Source: Pseudomonadota bacterium (GTDB lineage Bacteria > Pseudomonadota > Alphaproteobacteria > Acetobacterales > Acetobacteraceae). From it: DNA of 44,320 nucleotides. The notes beneath the pieces are model-generated. The model did no database searches and was not told the origin of the DNA. It was given only the letters and a program-made list of their open reading frames with translations. The position numbers and the translations under genes were made by a program. This document shows, one piece after another, positions 41,793-44,320 of the stretch; within the stretch, counting starts at the first letter, position 1, and each line of letters starts with the position of its first letter. The stretch covers positions 1-44,320 of the forward strand of contig JAJZBM010000023.1 of the NCBI GenBank assembly GCA_021798915.1, written 5' to 3'.

Positions 41793-43243
41793 TGCCGAAC
41801 CCCGCGTCCGACGACGACGACGCCCTGCATGAGGAATGCGGCGTTTTCGGGGTCTGGAACGCAACCGACGCCGCGGCGCTGACCGCGCTCGGCCTGCATG
41901 CCCTCCAGCATCGCGGCCAGGAAGCGACCGGCATCGTGAGCTATGACGGCCAGCAATTCCACTCCCATCGCGGGCTCGGCCTGGTCGGCGATAATTTCGG
42001 CGACGCCAAGGTGATCGCCGGGCTCCCCGGGCCGCACGCGATCGGGCATAACCGCTACGCGACGACCGGCGAGACGATGCTCCGCAACGTCCAGCCGCTC
42101 TATGGTGATTTCGAATTCGGCGGCCTCGCGGTCGGCCATAACGGCAATCTCACCAACGCCCACAGCCTGCGCCGCGCCCTGGTCCGCCGCGGCTGCCTGT
42201 TCCAGTCCACCACCGATTCCGAGGTGTTCATCCACCTCATCGCGATCAGCCTCTATTCCACCGTCGTCGACCGGCTGATCGACGCGCTGAAGCAGGTGGT
42301 CGGCGCCTACAGCCTGGTCGCGCTGACCAAGGAGGCGCTGTTTGGCGCGCGCGACCCGCTCGGCGTGCGCCCGCTCATCCTCGGCCGCCTCGGCACCGGC
42401 TGGGTGCTGGCGAGTGAGAGTTGCGGGCTCGACATCGTCGGCGCCGAATTCGTGCGCGACGTCGAACCCGGCGAGGTGGTGGTGATCGACGATGCCGGCG
42501 TCCATTCCATCAAGCCATTCGGGCGCTCGCGCTCGCGTTTCTGCGTCTTCGAATACATCTATTTCGCCCGCCCGGATTCGGTGATGGAGGGGATGCCGGT
42601 CTACGCGGCGCGAAAAAATATCGGCACCGAACTCGCCCGCGAAAGCGGCATCGCGGCCGATGTCGTGGTGCCGGTGCCGGATTCCGGGGTGCCGGCGGCG
42701 ATGGGATACGCCGAGGAGAGCGGGATTCCGTTCGAACTCGGCATCATCCGCAACCATTACGTCGGCCGCACCTTCATCGAGCCCACCGACCAGATCCGCC
42801 ATCTCGGCGTCCGGCTCAAACACTCCGCCAACCGCCCGGTGCTCGAAGGGCGCCGTGTGGTTCTGGTCGATGATTCGATCGTGCGTGGCACCACCAGCCG
42901 CAAGATCGTCGAGATGGTGCGTGCCGCCGGCGCGCGCGAGGTGCATCTCCGCATCTCCTCGCCGCCGACCACGCATTCCTGCTTTTATGGTATCGATACG
43001 CCGGAGCAGAGCCAGTTGCTCGCCGCCCGCCACGATCTCGGCGCGATGGCGCGCTTGATCGGTGTCGATAGCCTCGCCTTCATCTCGATCGACGGACTCT
43101 ATCGCGCCCTCGGCCGCGAGGGGCGGGATATGGCGGCGCCGCATTACTGCGATGCCTGCTTCACCGGCGATTATCCGATCCCGCTCGCCGACCAGATCGA
43201 CACCGAAAGCCGCCAGCTCAGCCTGCTCGCCGAGCATCGTTGA
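41789..43243 (+). CDS. purF: Amidophosphoribosyltransferase
   Basis: 484-residue enzyme for the first step of de novo purine synthesis (PRPP plus glutamine to phosphoribosylamine). A 16-residue propeptide precedes the N-terminal nucleophile Cys17 in EECGVFGVWNATDA. The glutaminase domain has GHNRYATTGE and GHNGNLTN; the phosphoribosyltransferase domain has VPVPDSGVPAAMGYAEESGI and the PRPP loop VVLVDDSIVRGTTSRKI. HYCDACFTGDYP near the end is typical. ATGA overlap with cvpA and TGATG overlap with the SDR gene. Confidence 0.97.
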   Translation: MMPNPASDDDDALHEECGVFGVWNATDAAALTALGLHALQHRGQEATGIVSYDGQQFHSHRGLGLVGDNFGDAKVIAGLPGPHAIGHNRYATTGETMLRNVQPLYGDFEFGGLAVGHNGNLTNAHSLRRALVRRGCLFQSTTDSEVFIHLIAISLYSTVVDRLIDALKQVVGAYSLVALTKEALFGARDPLGVRPLILGRLGTGWVLASESCGLDIVGAEFVRDVEPGEVVVIDDAGVHSIKPFGRSRSRFCVFEYIYFARPDSVMEGMPVYAARKNIGTELARESGIAADVVVPVPDSGVPAAMGYAEESGIPFELGIIRNHYVGRTFIEPTDQIRHLGVRLKHSANRPVLEGRRVVLVDDSIVRGTTSRKIVEMVRAAGAREVHLRISSPPTTHSCFYGIDTPEQSQLLAARHDLGAMARLIGVDSLAFISIDGLYRALGREGRDMAAPHYCDACFTGDYPIPLADQIDTESRQLSLLAEHR

Positions 43244-43929
43244 TGGCCGACACCGCGCCCCCGCCGCCACTCGCCGGCAGAATCGCCCTCGTCACCGGCG
43301 CGAGCCGCGGCCTCGGCCGCGCCGTTGCCGTCGAACTGGCCCGCAACGGCGCCCATCCAGTGATCACCGCGCGGAGCCAGGGCGGGCTCGAGGAGACCGA
43401 CGATCTGATCCGCGCCATTGGCGGGCAGGCGACGCTCCTGCCGCTCGATCTCGAAAACGGCGAGGCCCTCGATGCGCTGGGCCCAAGCCTCTTCGAGCGT
43501 TTCCGCAGGCTCGATATCCTGGTCCATTGCGCGGCGAGCCTCGGGCGGCTGACCCCGGCGCCGCACATCCTGCCCAAGGATTGGGCCGATGTCGTCGCGG
43601 TCAATCTTTCCGCCACCTGGCGCCTGATCCGAAGCTGCGGCCCGCTGCTCGCCATCGCCGAGGCCGGGCGGGCGGTGTTCGTGACCGACGATCTGGCGAC
43701 AACCCCGCGCGCCTATTGGGGCGCTTACGGCGCGACCAAAGCCGGGGCGGCCAATCTGGCCCGCGCCTGGGCCGCCGAAATCGAAGGTGGGCGGCTCCGC
43801 GTCGAACTCTTCAACCCCGGCCCCATGGCAACGAGACTCCGCGCCGCCGCCATGCCCGGCGAGGATCCGAAAACCCTGCCACACCCGGAAACCGTCGCGC
43901 CGCGGCTAGTGAAGCTGTGTCTGACGTGA
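43243..43929 (+). CDS. Short-chain dehydrogenase/reductase family protein
   Basis: 228-residue Rossmann-fold protein. It has the cofactor motif TGASRGLGRAVAVELARNG, DILVHCAASLG (in place of NNAG), NLSATWRLIRSC and the YxxxK pair Y162-K166 in WGAYGATKAGAANLA. The residue normally a catalytic serine about 13 before the tyrosine is aspartate here (VFVTDD, D149-D150), so activity may be lost or altered. NPGPMATRLR is the usual post-catalytic loop. The start overlaps the purF stop. The position after purF is common in alphaproteobacteria; substrate unknown. Confidence 0.87.
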   Translation: MADTAPPPPLAGRIALVTGASRGLGRAVAVELARNGAHPVITARSQGGLEETDDLIRAIGGQATLLPLDLENGEALDALGPSLFERFRRLDILVHCAASLGRLTPAPHILPKDWADVVAVNLSATWRLIRSCGPLLAIAEAGRAVFVTDDLATTPRAYWGAYGATKAGAANLARAWAAEIEGGRLRVELFNPGPMATRLRAAAMPGEDPKTLPHPETVAPRLVKLCLT

Positions 43930-43948
43930 AGGCAAAGGAAGGAAAATC

Positions 43949-44015
43949 CTTCTTTTTCTGAAGAAAAAGAAGCAAAAAGACTTTTCTCCGTTGTGGCAGT
44001 GCCTGCGGCACTGCC
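43949..44015 (+). repeat. Two-hairpin intergenic repeat, copy 3
   Basis: Hairpin A CTTCTTTTTC-TGAA-GAAAAAGAAG (43949-43972) is identical to that of copy 1. The linker CAAAAAGACTTTTC follows, then hairpin B GGCAGTGCC-TGC-GGCACTGCC (43995-44015). It lies 19 bases after the SDR stop. The remaining roughly 180 bases up to the transposase end show nothing I can assign. Confidence 0.85.
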
Positions 44016-44193
44016 ATTCCAAGGGAACGGGTAAAAGTTGGACGCCTCGAAGAACCGTGAGTTTTCTGCTGTTCGAGAGCGGTGTGGAGTGGATTGCCGC
44101 GCAGCGGCCGGTGGTGGCGGTGATTTCGGCGGTATCGGGGGATGATTTCCGGTCTGGCGGAGCGGATATCGGCCCCGGCCGAGGCGATTTCGC

Positions 44194-44320
44194 TCACGCG
44201 GGCGCAGTTCGCCTGTCGAGCCAGACCAGGCGCTGCATGTTGTAGGCGAGATTGGCGAGGCCGATCTTGGTGGTCGCCCGGGCGATGCCGATGGTGCGGA
44301 CGAACAATCCCATCGGCCCC
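44194..44320 (-). mobile_element. IS5-family transposase, C-terminal end (partial)
   Basis: The minus strand reads in from the right edge as GPMGLFVRTIGIARATTKIG, then LANLAYNMQRLVWLDRRTAP and A, with a stop at 44194-44196. The LANLAYNMxRLxWL ending is the usual C-terminus of IS5-group DDE transposases. Only 41 codons are in the window, so completeness and the inverted repeats cannot be judged. No convincing terminal repeat was seen between it and the hairpin repeat. Confidence 0.8.

Overview
This 44.3 kb, high-GC window reads as a chromosome segment of an alphaproteobacterium, most likely Acetobacteraceae or a close relative in the Rhodospirillales. The grounds are the cobS-cobT-J-domain arrangement, a SAM-II riboswitch in front of metZ, two L-lactate permeases, a soluble PQQ alcohol dehydrogenase with its own cytochrome c, and the general gene content. 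I cannot name the species from sequence alone. Genes are densely packed and many junctions are ATGA or TGATG overlaps. No stretch longer than about 300 bases lacks a gene.

Region by region: 1-3745 holds the aerobic cobaltochelatase genes cobT (cut by the window edge) and cobS, a J-domain protein, and a divergent bolA. 3751-4923 encodes three small secreted glycine-rich proteins, two of them tandem paralogues of unknown function. 5083-8481 carries two near-duplicate L-lactate permeases, each with its own conserved leader and separated by a strong terminator. 8617-12553 has a membrane desaturase facing a lipA, ubiquinone-binding START-domain and threonine aldolase operon. 12653-15937 has a small basic secreted protein and a slt-pgpA-pncC operon. 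16031-18836 has dapA, smpB, rpmB and a degenerate histidine kinase. 18849-21086 is a divergent PQQ dehydrogenase and cytochrome c pair. 21100-25089 has a membrane protein, a GST, a DsbA-like protein, apaG, metZ under a SAM-II riboswitch, and a tRNA-Gly(CCC).

25113-36289 is the most unusual block. It is a six-gene, same-strand, almost gapless operon: a type I secretion ABC ATPase, an HlyD adaptor, a Sel1-repeat protein, a 1028-residue TPR plus double glycosyltransferase, a protein carrying ChW-like (hydrophobic W) repeats, and a GT4 glycosyltransferase. It looks like an export-and-glycosylation system whose secreted substrate and outer-membrane channel are not in the window.

36381-43929 returns to housekeeping: sua5 and cysQ, then divergently pepA-holC, pyrF, cvpA-purF-SDR. 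Three copies of an intergenic repeat made of two hairpins follow the stop codons of smpB, holC and the SDR gene. The right edge cuts into an IS5-type transposase.
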